Source of the DNA: Calothrix sp. PCC 7507
GTDB taxonomy: Bacteria > Cyanobacteriota > Cyanobacteriia > Cyanobacteriales > Nostocaceae
DNA length: 64,000 nt
Assembly: GCF_000316575.1 (NCBI RefSeq)
Contig: NC_019682.1
Span: 434,001-498,000 of the forward strand
Reading direction: 5' to 3'
The notes beneath the pieces are model-generated. The model had not been told where the DNA came from, ran no database searches, and saw only the letters and a program-made list of their open reading frames with translations. The position numbers and the translations under genes were made by a program. Below, piece by piece: positions 27,410 through 35,954 of this stretch (positions are counted from its first letter, which is position 1; the number at the start of each line of letters is the position of its first letter).

Positions 27410-28405
27410 TTATAACAAAGCACCACCACAACTGGAACCAGATCCAGCAGTACAACCATAGCAATAAGCAGCTGTTTGCACCTCAGAAATTAAGTCTAAA
27501 CTACCGGCTTCTAGCAATTTAGTAATTGTTAAGATTTCACCATTATGAGTCTTCGCTGGCAGATTCATCATCTGGTTAAAGTCGCAATCATAGACATTAC
27601 CTAAATAGTCAATTGAAAGTTCATCACGACACATTACATGCTCAACTGTACTGGCATTGAAATGTGACTCCAAAAATTGTAGATAATTGATGTATAGCCG
27701 CTTCCGTTCTAAATGCATTTTAGTTCTACCAACTGGTAGGTTGGTGATGGTGAAGAGACTATTAAATACAATCCCAAAATGTTCTTGTAAGAACATTTTG
27801 TAATCTCGTTCTAGACTAGTCTGTTCAGGAGCTAAAGAAAATTTTTCAGTTGTGGGTAACTGCGGATTAAACACTAAGTCCAAAATTAAATCTGGGTTTT
27901 GTCCATAGCCGAGTTGGTTAAGCCATTGCAAGGCTTGGACGGAACCATCAAAAACCCCACTGCCCCGCATTCTATCTACATTATCTGCTAGGTAGCAAGG
28001 GAGAGAAGCAACTATTCTGACTTGATGTTTAGCAAAATATTCAGGTAAATCACCAAAACCATCTGCAAAATAAATAGTCAAATTAGATCGAACAATCACC
28101 TGCTTACCTGTCGTTTTTGCTGCCTCTACTAGCTGCTTAAATCCATAATTCATTTCTGGCGCGCCACCAGTCAGATCCACAATTTTAATTTCAGGAAATC
28201 TGTGAATTAATTCTATCAATTGTTCACAAATTTCTGGAGAAAGCTCTTCTGTACGTTTTGGACTGGCTTCAACATGGCAATGTGTACAAGCAAGATTGCA
28301 GCGTTTTCCCAGATTAATTTGTAAAATAGTTATGCCATGTTTAGTCAGAGGGTGGCTGAGTTTTTGTTTAAATGGCATTATTGAGGTATTAAATAAGTTT
28401 GTCAT
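27410..28405 (-). CDS. arsS: Arsenosugar biosynthesis radical SAM protein ArsS
   Basis: A 331-residue radical SAM enzyme. The [4Fe-4S] motif is Cys36, Cys40, Cys43 (CNLACTHCHVEASP). GGAPEMNYGF is the SAM-binding glycine motif. The Cys-rich C-terminus (CYGCTAGSGSSCGG) is that of the ArsS-type radical SAM/Cys-rich family. In cyanobacteria ArsS adds the 5'-deoxyadenosyl group to dimethylarsenic species, after ArsM, to give arsenosugar precursors. It lies downstream of arsM on the same strand, with about 150 bases between them. This fits the known ArsM-ArsS pair. Confidence 0.92.
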   Translation of the reverse strand: MTNLFNTSIMPFKQKLSHPLTKHGITILQINLGKRCNLACTHCHVEASPKRTEELSPEICEQLIELIHRFPEIKIVDLTGGAPEMNYGFKQLVEAAKTTGKQVIVRSNLTIYFADGFGDLPEYFAKHQVRIVASLPCYLADNVDRMRGSGVFDGSVQALQWLNQLGYGQNPDLILDLVFNPQLPTTEKFSLAPEQTSLERDYKMFLQEHFGIVFNSLFTITNLPVGRTKMHLERKRLYINYLQFLESHFNASTVEHVMCRDELSIDYLGNVYDCDFNQMMNLPAKTHNGEILTITKLLEAGSLDLISEVQTAAYCYGCTAGSGSSCGGALL

Positions 28406-28554
28406 TTGTAAAAATATATTAGTGGTCTATATCAGTAATTTGGAGAGGTTAGTTATGTTCAGATACCCGACTTCTTGTAGACACCCATAGGGTGGCTTCC
28501 CGCAGGGTAGAAGTCGGGGATATCACAGCTACAAGATTTTAATTGGCGTTAATT
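28406..28554. repeat. Palindromic repeat between arsM and arsS
   Basis: ATACCCGACTTCT at 28460 and AGAAGTCGGGGATAT to about 28521 are inverted, enclosing CACCCATAGGGTGGCTTCCC. A long hairpin is possible within the arsM-arsS gap. Confidence 0.65.
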
Positions 28555-29523
28555 TTAACAGCAACCGCCGCCCTGATAGTGCCAAGTTGACTCAGTAATT
28601 ATAATTTCTGTTGGCATTAAAGCTGCAAGTTTAGCTGCAGTTTTATCACATACTGCTGCTGGAATACCAAGTGGCAGTAGATGTCCGGCTGCGTCATCAA
28701 ACAAGGGTTCTACACCAGCATAAATTGCTGTTTTACCTGTAAAGATACAAGCTCCATCTTCTGGTATATCAACTTTGAAAGAGACAGAATCAAGACTTTC
28801 TAGCAGTAAATTTGTTTCGAGGTTGTAAGTCCGTGAATCTAGAAGACGATAAGGGCGACGGGCACGAATTTCAACTTGACCAAAGCCAGCATTAATGATC
28901 AATTGAGTGTATTCTTCATAGGTGAGAGCGCCTGATAAACACATGGCGCGTAGCCGCTCATCTTGTTGCAAATGCGTGGGAATCGGACGAGTGGCAATTG
29001 GATCACTCATTTGTAAACGTCCGCCTGGTTTTAAGACGCGATATGCTTCTTGCAAAGCACGGGTTAAATCTTCTGGTTCAAAGATGTTGAAGAGGCAATT
29101 TTGGGCAACTACATCTACAGAAGCATCGCCTACGGGTAATTTAAAAGCGTCACCTGGGTGAATTTCCACAAAGCTGGTGTCAAACCAGGGGTTTTCTTGA
29201 GCAGCAAGTGCTAAGTTACGTGTGGCAGCTTCTCGCATAGCCGCAACTGGTTCAATAGCGATTACCGCACCTGCACGGCGGGAAAAATAAGCGAATTGCA
29301 AAGCTTCTAAGCCACCGCCAACACCAACATACAGCACGGTGGGTTGGTTTGCTAGTTCAGTGGGATGAACAGTAGTACCGCAACCATAGTTCATTTCTTG
29401 CATGGGCAGAGGAATTTTTAGCCCCGGGAGTTGCAGCGGTGTGCTTTGGACACAACAAAGTCCAACTTGTGGTGTTTTGGCTACGTCGTGGTAGAATTGC
29501 GCCGCTGTTTCTAAATAGGTCAT
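28555..29523 (-). CDS. arsM: Arsenite methyltransferase, arsenosugar-type ArsM
   Basis: A 322-residue class I methyltransferase. VLYVGVGGGLEALQFAYFSR is the SAM loop. Conserved cysteines that bind As(III) are visible: Cys23/24 (VGLCCVQ), Cys48 (MNYGCG), Cys in VAQNCLFNIF and in AMCLSGAL. The C-terminus is GGGCC, a metal-thiolate tail. ArsM methylates arsenite with SAM. The next gene, ArsS, continues the pathway. It is likely induced by arsenite, but no operator was recognised. Start ATG at 29523. Confidence 0.92.
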   Translation of the reverse strand: MTYLETAAQFYHDVAKTPQVGLCCVQSTPLQLPGLKIPLPMQEMNYGCGTTVHPTELANQPTVLYVGVGGGLEALQFAYFSRRAGAVIAIEPVAAMREAATRNLALAAQENPWFDTSFVEIHPGDAFKLPVGDASVDVVAQNCLFNIFEPEDLTRALQEAYRVLKPGGRLQMSDPIATRPIPTHLQQDERLRAMCLSGALTYEEYTQLIINAGFGQVEIRARRPYRLLDSRTYNLETNLLLESLDSVSFKVDIPEDGACIFTGKTAIYAGVEPLFDDAAGHLLPLGIPAAVCDKTAAKLAALMPTEIIITESTWHYQGGGCC

Positions 29524-29856
29524 ACTGCCTGAGATTTTGAATTTGAGATTTTAGATGAGGATAGCTTTGCCGTTAGAGGGTTTGAGGAATTAATATAGCG
29601 GTTTTCAGTCGAGTTCAATACAGCCTTCATCAGGGAGTCGGAATTCAGAATTCAGAGAGTGCGATATTCTGGCTCCTGACTCCTTTGAGTCTGGGTGTAT
29701 TTCATTCATATGAGAATTGCTATAGCCAGCTAAATCATAGTGAAATGGTATCATTGCACTCGTACTGTTTTGTGCATCGTAATCTGATTCACTCTAAATA
29801 GGATGAGTTTTTGCTGAGAACAGAACAATCCCTAAACCTACCTACAGTAGGGGGGT
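29524..29856. other. Intergenic region upstream of arsM
   Basis: It holds a probable repeat at about 29596-29727 with inverted TATAGCGGTTTTCAG-like and GAGAATTGCTATAG ends, and with the words GGGTGTATTTCATTCATATGA, also found as a fragment near 6788. The arsM promoter was not recognised. Confidence 0.4.
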
Positions 29857-30531
29857 TTAATCGCGCAAAACATAGCCGACACCGCGCACAGTTTGCAGAA
29901 GGCGCTTTTCGTTGTTGGCTTCGAGTTTTAGGCGCAAATAGCGAATATAGACTTCGATGATGTTAGAATCGCCCATGAAGTCATAACCCCAGACTTCTTC
30001 TAAGATGCGATCGCGTGTAATTACCTGTCGCGGATGGGCTAGTAAATAATCCAATAAATCAAATTCTTTCGCTGTTAACTCAATTAACCGCTCACCCCGA
30101 AATACTTCCCGCGTGCGACGATTTAGACTCAAGTCTTCAAATTCTAATATGTCTGCGGCGTCTGCTTCCTGGTTTCTTCGCAAGTGGGCACGGACTCTGG
30201 CGATTAATTCCTCGACACTGAAGGGTTTAACTACATAATCATCAGCACCAGCATTTAAACCAGCAACGCGATCGCTCACTTCATCTTTAGCGGTTAATAA
30301 AATTATCGGTACTTTGTCACCCGTACTTCGCAAGCGACGGCAGATTTCTAACCCCGACAAACCAGGCAACATCCAATCTAAAATTACTAAATCCGGATTT
30401 AACTCCCGCGCTGCGGTGAGTGCAGTTAAGCCATCATAAGCAATGCTAACTTGATAGCCTTCATAATTTAGCTCTAATTCTACGAATCGCGCTAGTTTGA
30501 CTTCATCTTCAACCAGTAAGATGTGCGTCAT
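29857..30531 (-). CDS. OmpR/PhoB-family response regulator
   Basis: A 224-residue regulator. The receiver domain (1-120) has ILLVEDE, the phospho-acceptor in [11 protein letters not shown] and the Lys in VVKPFS. The winged-helix output (about 130-224) ends with [14 protein letters not shown]. It is of the RppA/NblR-like class common in cyanobacteria. No cognate kinase is adjacent; the nearest HAMP kinase is at 37-38.8 kb. Its identity among cyanobacterial paralogues cannot be determined by eye. Confidence 0.92.
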   Translation of the reverse strand: MTHILLVEDEVKLARFVELELNYEGYQVSIAYDGLTALTAARELNPDLVILDWMLPGLSGLEICRRLRSTGDKVPIILLTAKDEVSDRVAGLNAGADDYVVKPFSVEELIARVRAHLRRNQEADAADILEFEDLSLNRRTREVFRGERLIELTAKEFDLLDYLLAHPRQVITRDRILEEVWGYDFMGDSNIIEVYIRYLRLKLEANNEKRLLQTVRGVGYVLRD

Positions 30532-30719
30532 AAATGATTTTAGTGATTTCAGCAGGATATGGTAAGCAGATACACAGACGAGGAAAGTTTTAGAGAGGTA
30601 CTAGCTACTAAATAGCCAGACATCTAATTAGTTGTACGTTAGCTTAGTATAGTCCTGAGTCCGTAACAACCGTAAATCTGCGGTTGCTAATGGCTGCTGC
30701 ATCACAATACCACTTAATT
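30532..30719. other. Upstream region of the OmpR regulator
   Basis: About 190 bases, no gene or repeat recognised; includes CAGCAGGATATGG. Probably carries the regulator's promoter. Confidence 0.3.
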
Positions 30720-31010
30720 TCAGCAATAGACTGTTACATCTTCACCACATTCATCAGCAAGATAACAGAGTGCTTTAAAACGCAGGCTCACTACTTCTTC
30801 GTAAAGAGGATTTAACTTACACATTGGGGGAATGTGCAACAGCTTGCGACCAAATAGTTTAATATCTCGTTCAAATGGACATTGAGCAGGAATGGTTTTG
30901 CACAAGAAATGAGCTAGTTTGCTGTTGTGAATTTCTATCCTGTCTAACCACTCACGGACTGGGTGTAGTAGGTCGTTATGTAACCGGATTTGCATAAAGC
31001 TTGTCATCAT
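30720..31010 (-). CDS. Mo-dependent nitrogenase C-terminal-domain protein
   Basis: A 96-residue protein. The text IPAQCPFERDIKLFGRKLLH, PPMCKLNPLYEEVVSLRFKA and CYLADECGEDVTVY are the characteristic Mo-nitro_C domain found in Nostocales, sometimes at the C-terminus of larger proteins. Three Cys and several His could bind metal. Despite its name the function is unclear, and many copies occur outside nif clusters. No nif gene lies nearby. Confidence 0.82.
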   Translation of the reverse strand: MMTSFMQIRLHNDLLHPVREWLDRIEIHNSKLAHFLCKTIPAQCPFERDIKLFGRKLLHIPPMCKLNPLYEEVVSLRFKALCYLADECGEDVTVYC

Positions 31011-31434
31011 GGCTCTCCTGATTATTTAGCTAGTTTTTTTGGGGTTGAACCCCTATGAATATATACGTTTGAGTTCTGTTATTTTATGCAGTCAAGAGTT
31101 TTGTCTTGGTTCCGTTGTCAGTATTTTTAGGAACAAATATAACTACACATCCAAGTTCCTGGCTTCCGGATGATGTGTCTAGTTAAGAGGGAACAGGAAA
31201 ATGCCTATAATTAAAATTAAGGAGCCAGTCGTGATCTTCGGACAGGTTTTCAAAGCTGTTAAGATTTCCGGTGTTGCTGATTGCGGTATGAATTGTGATT
31301 GTCATGCTGAATGTAGCGCTAGCGGAATGAAGCATCTGCGAGATTCTTTCCTTCACTACGTAACGCCAGATTTCCCTATTCCCTATTCCCAATCCCAAAT
31401 TCAAGCGTAAATAGCTCTGAAGCAGCTAAAAATA
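31011..31434. other. Gene-free region with STRR
   Basis: It contains a TTCCCTA-type heptamer run at 31375-31395 and an open frame at 31201-31410 that ends in it and is not considered a gene. No other structure seen. Confidence 0.35.
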
Positions 31435-32055
31435 ATGACTCGTGAATTTGTAAGTAACAAGAAGAAAATTTTTGACCTCTGGGCCCCAAGCTATGACTGG
31501 CTTTTTCCGTCAGTGTTTTATCAAACCGTCCACAAAAGACTGTTGGAATACGTCGATTTAGCAACCAAAGCCAATGTACTCGACTTAGGCTGTGGTACTG
31601 GACGTTTGCTAGAACGTCTAGCATCCAAGTTCCCCGAATTGCGTGGTACAGGATTAGATTTATCCCCTCAGATGTTGCAGGTAGCTAGACAGAAAAATTG
31701 CCACCATCCACGTTTAATCTATGTTGAGGGTAAAGCTGAATCTCTTCCCTTTGCCGATAGTCAGTTTGATGCTGTTTTCAACACTATTAGTTTCTTGCAC
31801 TATTTGGAACCTCGACAGGTTTTGAGCGAGGTGGCGCGGGTGCTTTCTCCTGGTGGACGCTTCTATTTAGTTGATACCACTGTGAAAAATGAGGCAGAAA
31901 TTCCGCTCCACCTAGGTTCTCTCGGCAAAATTAGACTCTACAGTCCTCAGCAACGTGAATATCTAGGTGCTGCTGCTGGACTGTTATGTGTGAGTCACCA
32001 CTATTTACTAGGTCCTGTGCTACTGACTATTTTTGCTAAACCACCCCTAGATTGA
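31435..32055 (+). CDS. Class I SAM-dependent methyltransferase
   Basis: A 206-residue methyltransferase. VLDLGCGTGRLLERLASKFP at about 43-62 is the SAM-binding motif I; GTGLDLSPQMLQVAR is motif II; FDAVFNTISFLHYLEP and VLSPGGRFYLVDTT are the later motifs. It is of the UbiE/COQ5-like class 11 group. The length is short for a quinone methylase and the substrate is unknown. No operon partner: the next gene is convergent. Confidence 0.85.
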   Translation: MTREFVSNKKKIFDLWAPSYDWLFPSVFYQTVHKRLLEYVDLATKANVLDLGCGTGRLLERLASKFPELRGTGLDLSPQMLQVARQKNCHHPRLIYVEGKAESLPFADSQFDAVFNTISFLHYLEPRQVLSEVARVLSPGGRFYLVDTTVKNEAEIPLHLGSLGKIRLYSPQQREYLGAAAGLLCVSHHYLLGPVLLTIFAKPPLD

Positions 32056-32119
32056 TACTCGTTTAACTCACATTTTCTCCGAAAAGCTGTATTTAATTGG
32101 ACTTACCCAGTTAAGTTGC

Positions 32120-32575
32120 TCAATGTTGCATGAAGACGACAGGAACTCTAAGGAGCTTTTTGGCTAATTCAGACAACCCAAACTTAGGTTTGAGCGCTGG
32201 TGGTAAGTCTGAAAAGGAAACTGCTACAAAACCAAAGCGGCTGTAAAACTGCACCAATCGCTGACCGAGACATTCCAGATATAGCGGCTGAGTTGCTGTA
32301 TTTATCAGATGCTGCGTGAGAAAAGTAGCTAAACCGCGTCCCCTCCAAGCTCGTGCAACAACTAAACTACCCAGTTCTTGCACCCTAGAAAAGCTACGTA
32401 GCTGTCCGCAAGCTGCCAAATTTCCGTCACATTCAATCACCCAAAATTGCTGCCAGCGTAATTGAGTCGGATCAAGTTTTGCTGAGAACACCAACCACCT
32501 AATTGACCACATATCTGTAGACGTAGCTCTGCGGAGAACACACTCAGATGGTAAGGATAAATCGCTTTGTTGCAT
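32120..32575 (-). CDS. GNAT-family N-acetyltransferase
   Basis: A 151-residue GNAT. The acetyl-CoA site is LGSLVVARAWRGRGLATFL, with the R-G-R-G-L-A pyrophosphate loop. LYLECLGQRLVQFYSRFGF is the downstream motif B. The substrate cannot be predicted. Its stop is about 60 bases from the end of the convergent methyltransferase. Confidence 0.88.
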   Translation of the reverse strand: MQQSDLSLPSECVLRRATSTDMWSIRWLVFSAKLDPTQLRWQQFWVIECDGNLAACGQLRSFSRVQELGSLVVARAWRGRGLATFLTQHLINTATQPLYLECLGQRLVQFYSRFGFVAVSFSDLPPALKPKFGLSELAKKLLRVPVVFMQH

Positions 32576-32802
32576 GAGAAATGAGTGATTACTACTTTAA
32601 ATCTGATTTAAATTCCTTCTTGAACGGTAGGGAGTATTTTTACTTCATCTGCCTTTTTTGCATTCCTAATAGCATACAAGAGTTATTACTAAATAATGCT
32701 TCCGACAGATAGATAAATCAAGCATAACTACATTTTAGATAGATAAAATTACACTCTCTATTTTTTAAAATGATGGGTAGATTAAATAACAGGACTTTAG
32801 CT

Positions 32803-33003
32803 ATGTCTGAAAAACAAAAACAAAAATCTGATAATCAAGAGACTACACCTACTGCTTCTGGTGGTTATCAAACTCCCCTTGATGAAAGCATCCGCAAAAC
32901 TGGTGATGCTGAAAAAAGTAATGCTAGACCTACCGCAACACCAGAAGCACCAGGTGAAGATTCTGTAGCAGGTAGTCCCAATCAGGGAACCGAATCCCGC
33001 TAA
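32803..33003 (+). CDS. Small hydrophilic, probably disordered protein
   Basis: About 66 residues from the ATG at 32803 (AGGA eight bases upstream; an upstream ATG at 32770 lacks a site). It starts MSEKQKQKSDNQETTPTASG and is rich in Lys, Glu, Thr, Ser, Pro and Ala with no hydrophobic segment, so it is likely disordered in solution. Such small proteins occur in Nostocales with unknown role. It is followed by two terminator hairpins. Confidence 0.55.
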   Translation: MSEKQKQKSDNQETTPTASGGYQTPLDESIRKTGDAEKSNARPTATPEAPGEDSVAGSPNQGTESR

Positions 33004-33025
33004 TTAATTTGAACCGTCTAAAGTC

Positions 33026-33050
33026 AACCCAGTCCAGCAGGGTTTTTTTT
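33026..33050 (+). terminator. Small intrinsic terminator
   Basis: AACCC, loop AGTCCAGCA, GGGTT then T-run to 33050, just after the small disordered-protein gene. Confidence 0.6.
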
Positions 33051-33074
33051 CCAGCGTTCCTGATTCAGTACGTG

Positions 33075-33117
33075 CGGGTGGAGTTGTGATTATTTCACAA
33101 TTATCCACCCGTTTTTG
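33075..33117 (+). terminator. Strong two-stage hairpin terminator
   Basis: CGGGTGGA at 33075 pairs with TCCACCCG ending at 33111, with inner TTGTGA and TCACAA pairing, followed by T5. A second terminator behind the 32803-33003 gene. Confidence 0.8.
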
Positions 33118-33543
33118 TTGGTAAGCTAAAACGCTGATTCATTGGACAATCAATCGTTTTTATTTCTTTGTAGACAGTAAACAGTTAACAATCTACTGTC
33201 TACACAATAAAATATGCAACTTAAATGCCCCATTCGCTTAAATTCTTGATCACTTGGGAGAATTCCACGGTATTATCTTATTCAGGATCAAGCAACTTGC
33301 TGTTAGGGCTAAGTCTAGGCTGCTGACTTTGATGAAATTTACCCGTTTTTAGTTCATGCTATTTTTGTGCGAGTGTAAAATCTCTTTCCTGTCATTGCGT
33401 TGGCGTTAGCCTTAGAGTAGGGTACGGAGCGTTCGCAATGACTACACAAATTTTGCCTGAATTTTTATCACCTAAAAAGGCACAGAGTCAACACCCTAGG
33501 CTGAGTCAGATCAAGTTATTGGCTGCACTCCTATGAATATGGG
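33118..33543. other. Gene-free region before the CHASE3 kinase
   Basis: It holds the repeat at 33315-33500. The remaining A/T-rich sequence (33118-33314) has no gene that I can support. No promoter assigned. Confidence 0.4.
33315..33500. repeat. Inverted-repeat element copy 1 (CTAGGCTGCTGACTTTG ends)
   Basis: CTAGGCTGCTGACTTTGATG at the left and GAGTCAACACCCTAG at the right are inverted. The internal text includes CTCTTTCCTGTCATTGCGTT and GAGTAGGGTACGGAGCG. Its reverse complement is found at 42774-43034. Confidence 0.8.
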
Positions 33544-35358
33544 ATGAACAGATTATCAGAAAAATTTATTGCTGGTGGTTTTAGCTTGGCGCTACTGCTA
33601 ATGTGTAGCGTCGGAGCGGTTTCCTATCTGAGTGTCCAAAAGTTGACCGAAGAAAAACGATGGGTGATACATACCCATGAAGTCCTAAATTCTCTCCAGA
33701 AAATGAATGTTAGTCTCAGTAAAGCTGAAAGCGGACGACGTGGTTATATCCTTACCAGACAGGTTGTTGACCAAAAAATCTATGAGCAGGAACAACTAAA
33801 GGTATACCAGGCTTTTCAAGACCTACGACAGCTTACCCAAGATAATATTCAGCAACAACGCCGACTGGAGATTCTGGAACCCCTAATTGTCGCGAGATTA
33901 GACCTGCTTGAGCAATCAATGAGGTTATTTAGGCAAAATAGTCAAGATCAGGCAACTCAAATCGCCATGACAAATCAGGGTAGATTTGTCGGTGAAAAAC
34001 TCCAGGCAATTAACCAAGTCATGGAGAATGAAGAAACAACCTTATTGCGAATGCGGACAGCAGCGACAGATGCTCGTGTTGAGCAAATCATCATTGTGGT
34101 CAGTCTGGGATATAGCTTGAGCATAGTCCTGTTAATTTTGGTTTACTCACTCCTACAAAAGCAAATTCGCATTAACAAGACTTTATCTGAAGAAGCTATT
34201 CGTTTGGAACAGCAAGCTGCAAAAGCAAAACTGGCGAACATTTTAGATACGGTTTCGGATGGCTTTGTGTCTCTAGATAGCAATTGCTGCTATACCTATA
34301 TCAATCAAAGAGCAGGACAAATTCTCAACTGCCATCCTCAAGACTTGATTGGCAAAAATATCTGGGAAGAATTCCCTGAAGTTGTGGGTAGTAAGTTTTA
34401 CCATGTCTACTATCAGGCTGTGGCAGAACAGCAAGTCATTGAGATGGAAGAATATTATCCACTTTGGAATCTCTGGTTTGAAAATCGCCTTTACCCTTTC
34501 CCCGAAGGACTATCAATTTTCTTTCAAGATATCACCGCTCGCAAATTTGCAGAGGAAGCATTGCAACAAGCAAAAGCAGAACTGGAAATCAAAGTTGAGG
34601 AACGCACGGCGGAGTTACAAAGGCTGAATCAGGATCTCAAACGTTCTAATCAGGAGTTGGAGCAGTTTGCCTATGTGGCTTCCCATGATTTACAAGAACC
34701 GTTGCGAGCAGTAGGAGGTTATAGCCAACTTTTAGAACAGGAATATCACGACCGTCTAGATGAGTCTGCCACCGAATACTTGGCTTACATAGTCGATGGC
34801 GCAACGCGGATGCGGCAGTTGATTCAAGACCTATTAGCTTATTCCCGGATTGGCACTCGCGGTCAAGTATTTGTCCCCACTGATTGTAATGCTGTACTTG
34901 ACCAGGCACTAGATCAATTACGGGTAGCGATCGCCGAAAGCAACACCAAAATAACTCATGACCCTTTACCAACTTTACTCGCAGACAAAACCCAACTGGT
35001 GCAGCTATTCCAAAATCTGCTCGGTAACGCCATTAAGTTTCGTCGTCATGAGTCACCCCAAATTCACATCAGCGCAGTTAAAAAAATAGCATCAGCAAAG
35101 GCAGGAGAGGAGAAACTTTTGACTCAGAAATCCGTATGGCTCTTCTCGGTACAAGACAATGGCATTGGTATTAAACCCCAATATCTTGAGCGAATTTTTG
35201 AAGTCTTCCGCCGTCTGCATACTCGTCGAGAATTCGCAGGTACAGGTATAGGTTTAGCTATCTGTAAAAAAATTGTCGAGCGCCATACTGGTGAGATTTG
35301 GGCTGAGTCTGAGCCGGGCGTGGGAACGACATTTTATTTCACTCTTCCTGAAAATTAG
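33544..35358 (+). CDS. CHASE3-PAS-HisKA sensor histidine kinase
   Basis: A 604-residue kinase. Membrane helix at about 10-30, CHASE3 domain (about 30-180) with KAESGRRGYILTRQ, second helix at about 183-203, and PAS (about 225-340). A coiled coil with EERTAELQRLNQDLKRSNQE follows. HisKA has YVASHDLQEPLRAVGGY (the His in SHDLQEP), and the HATPase has LLGNAIKFR and FAGTGIGLAICKKIVERH. The SHDLQEP form is typical of the cyanobacterial phytochrome-like subgroup paired with Rcp1-type receivers. The Rcp1-like gene follows 45 bases later. The ligand is unknown. Confidence 0.95.
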   Translation: MNRLSEKFIAGGFSLALLLMCSVGAVSYLSVQKLTEEKRWVIHTHEVLNSLQKMNVSLSKAESGRRGYILTRQVVDQKIYEQEQLKVYQAFQDLRQLTQDNIQQQRRLEILEPLIVARLDLLEQSMRLFRQNSQDQATQIAMTNQGRFVGEKLQAINQVMENEETTLLRMRTAATDARVEQIIIVVSLGYSLSIVLLILVYSLLQKQIRINKTLSEEAIRLEQQAAKAKLANILDTVSDGFVSLDSNCCYTYINQRAGQILNCHPQDLIGKNIWEEFPEVVGSKFYHVYYQAVAEQQVIEMEEYYPLWNLWFENRLYPFPEGLSIFFQDITARKFAEEALQQAKAELEIKVEERTAELQRLNQDLKRSNQELEQFAYVASHDLQEPLRAVGGYSQLLEQEYHDRLDESATEYLAYIVDGATRMRQLIQDLLAYSRIGTRGQVFVPTDCNAVLDQALDQLRVAIAESNTKITHDPLPTLLADKTQLVQLFQNLLGNAIKFRRHESPQIHISAVKKIASAKAGEEKLLTQKSVWLFSVQDNGIGIKPQYLERIFEVFRRLHTRREFAGTGIGLAICKKIVERHTGEIWAESEPGVGTTFYFTLPEN

Positions 35359-35403
35359 ATGTACTGTAAAAGTGTGTAACACACATACACTTAGCACTGT
35401 TTT

Positions 35404-35850
35404 ATGACCCACAATCAGGCATTTCGACACATTGAAATTTTGCTAGTTGAAGACTCTCCTAGCGATGCTAACCTCACCATCAAAGGTTTTCAGAATGCCA
35501 AAATTGCTAATAACCTGTATTGGATTGAAGATGGGGAAACTGCAATGAACTACCTACGACAACAAGGAGAGTTTGTTGGTGTTTCTCGTCCAGATTTAAT
35601 CTTGCTCGATTTGAATCTGCCAGGGATGGATGGACGCGAAGTCCTCACAGAAGTCAAATCAGATCCCCATCTCAAGCGTATTCCTGTTGTCATCCTCACA
35701 ACCTCAACAGATGAGCAGGATATTCTTCGTTCTTATAATCTCAGTGCTAATTGCTACGTTACTAAACCTGTGGATATCTACCAATTCATCCAAGTTGTCC
35801 AGTTAATCAAAGAGTTCTGGCTAGTAGCAGTAGCACTACCACAAGAATAA
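35404..35850 (+). CDS. Rcp1-type single-domain response regulator
   Basis: A 148-residue receiver. ILLVEDSPSDANLTIKGFQN, the acceptor in DLILLDLNLPGMDGREVLTE and VVILTTSTDEQD, and TKPVD are typical of the RcpA/Rcp1 group that receives phosphate from cyanobacterial phytochrome-class kinases. No output domain. It sits between a SHDLQEP-type kinase and a REC-kinase, so a phosphotransfer chain through all three is inferred. Confidence 0.93.
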   Translation: MTHNQAFRHIEILLVEDSPSDANLTIKGFQNAKIANNLYWIEDGETAMNYLRQQGEFVGVSRPDLILLDLNLPGMDGREVLTEVKSDPHLKRIPVVILTTSTDEQDILRSYNLSANCYVTKPVDIYQFIQVVQLIKEFWLVAVALPQE

Positions 35851-35954
35851 TAGGTTGGAGTATTTAAAGTTTTGTTACGAAAATAGAAGATTAAGTGTTT
35901 TTTGACTGAGAGGTAATATGGCCATTATCTACCAAACCGATATAACCCTATCCT

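Noticed and set aside
30720-31010. Mo-nitro_C protein as a sign of a nif cluster
   Set aside because: No nif gene lies in the window; this domain is frequent outside nif regions.
31201-31410. 69-codon frame with several Cys before the methyltransferase gene
   Set aside because: It ends in a TTCCCTA heptamer run, with no clear start site; the Cys-rich text (CGMNCDCHAEC) was considered but is not supported.
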